Shown in pieces: positions 12,944 to 12,945 of a DNA stretch of 12,945 nt. Numbering within the stretch: position 1 is the first letter of the stretch; the number at the start of each line of letters is the position of its first letter. This stretch comes from Pseudocoprococcus catus (GTDB lineage Bacteria > Bacillota > Clostridia > Lachnospirales > Lachnospiraceae): NCBI RefSeq assembly GCF_902381825.1, contig NZ_LR698973.1:2259234-2272178 (forward strand), in the 5' to 3' direction. The translations under genes and the position numbers were made by a program. The notes beneath the pieces were generated by a model that worked only from the letters and a program-made list of their open reading frames with translations, was not told where the DNA came from and ran no database searches.

Positions 12944-12945
12944 GA

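Overview
The window looks like an accessory island (plasmid, integrative element or its decayed remains) of a low-to-moderate G+C gut Firmicute, most likely a clostridial or Lachnospiraceae-type host. The reasons are strong AGGAGG ribosome sites, AT-rich spacers with long A/T runs, a VirD4-like coupling protein of the clostridial conjugation type, a C-terminal tail of the Rpn/PD-(D/E)XK transposase-nuclease type, and several small hypothetical proteins of the kind seen in clostridial mobile DNA. This assignment is inference; there is no rRNA or housekeeping gene to confirm it.

Layout. 1-~2091: an IS200/IS605-type element with divergent tnpB (leftward) and tnpA (rightward), overlapping face-to-face promoters between them, and end hairpins at both sides. 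It is visibly richer in G+C than its surroundings and appears to have cut a leftward gene just after its start (2092-2189). 2190-2590: control sequences, terminators and a duplicated gene tail. 2591-3814: a VirD4/TraG-like protein with altered Walker motifs. 3988-4633: a frameshifted small gene and two tiny coupled reading frames. 4592-6018: a two-gene leftward operon of unknown function behind an extended -10 promoter. 6117-6310: a frameshifted tail of an Rpn-type nuclease. 9624 down to 6525: a leftward operon with an ATP-grasp-like protein, two to three small conserved-looking proteins, a frameshifted Cys-containing gene and a small hypothetical, closed by a terminator at 6316-6354. A 101-bp near-identical repeat flanks the last gene.

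9900-10400: a rightward, truncated DGQHR-domain (DndB-like) gene in which the signature reads YGQHR. It converges on a 432-residue unknown leftward gene (10557-11855), with two intrinsic terminators between them. 12031-12249: a small rightward gene sharing a divergent control region, which carries a 12-bp inverted repeat, with the 432-residue gene. 12251-12945 has no convincing gene. It holds a terminator, an AT-rich stretch, an array of six TGACCCCAA repeats next to four contiguous 10-bp CAGTCTGAAA-type repeats, and a leftward terminator at the edge. This could be a replication origin or the arm-site region of an integrase lying off the right side.

Overall the region reads as cargo in flux: intact operons stand beside truncated starts, orphan tails and genes broken by one base in short A/T runs. 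The least explained intact unit is the ATP-grasp-like operon.
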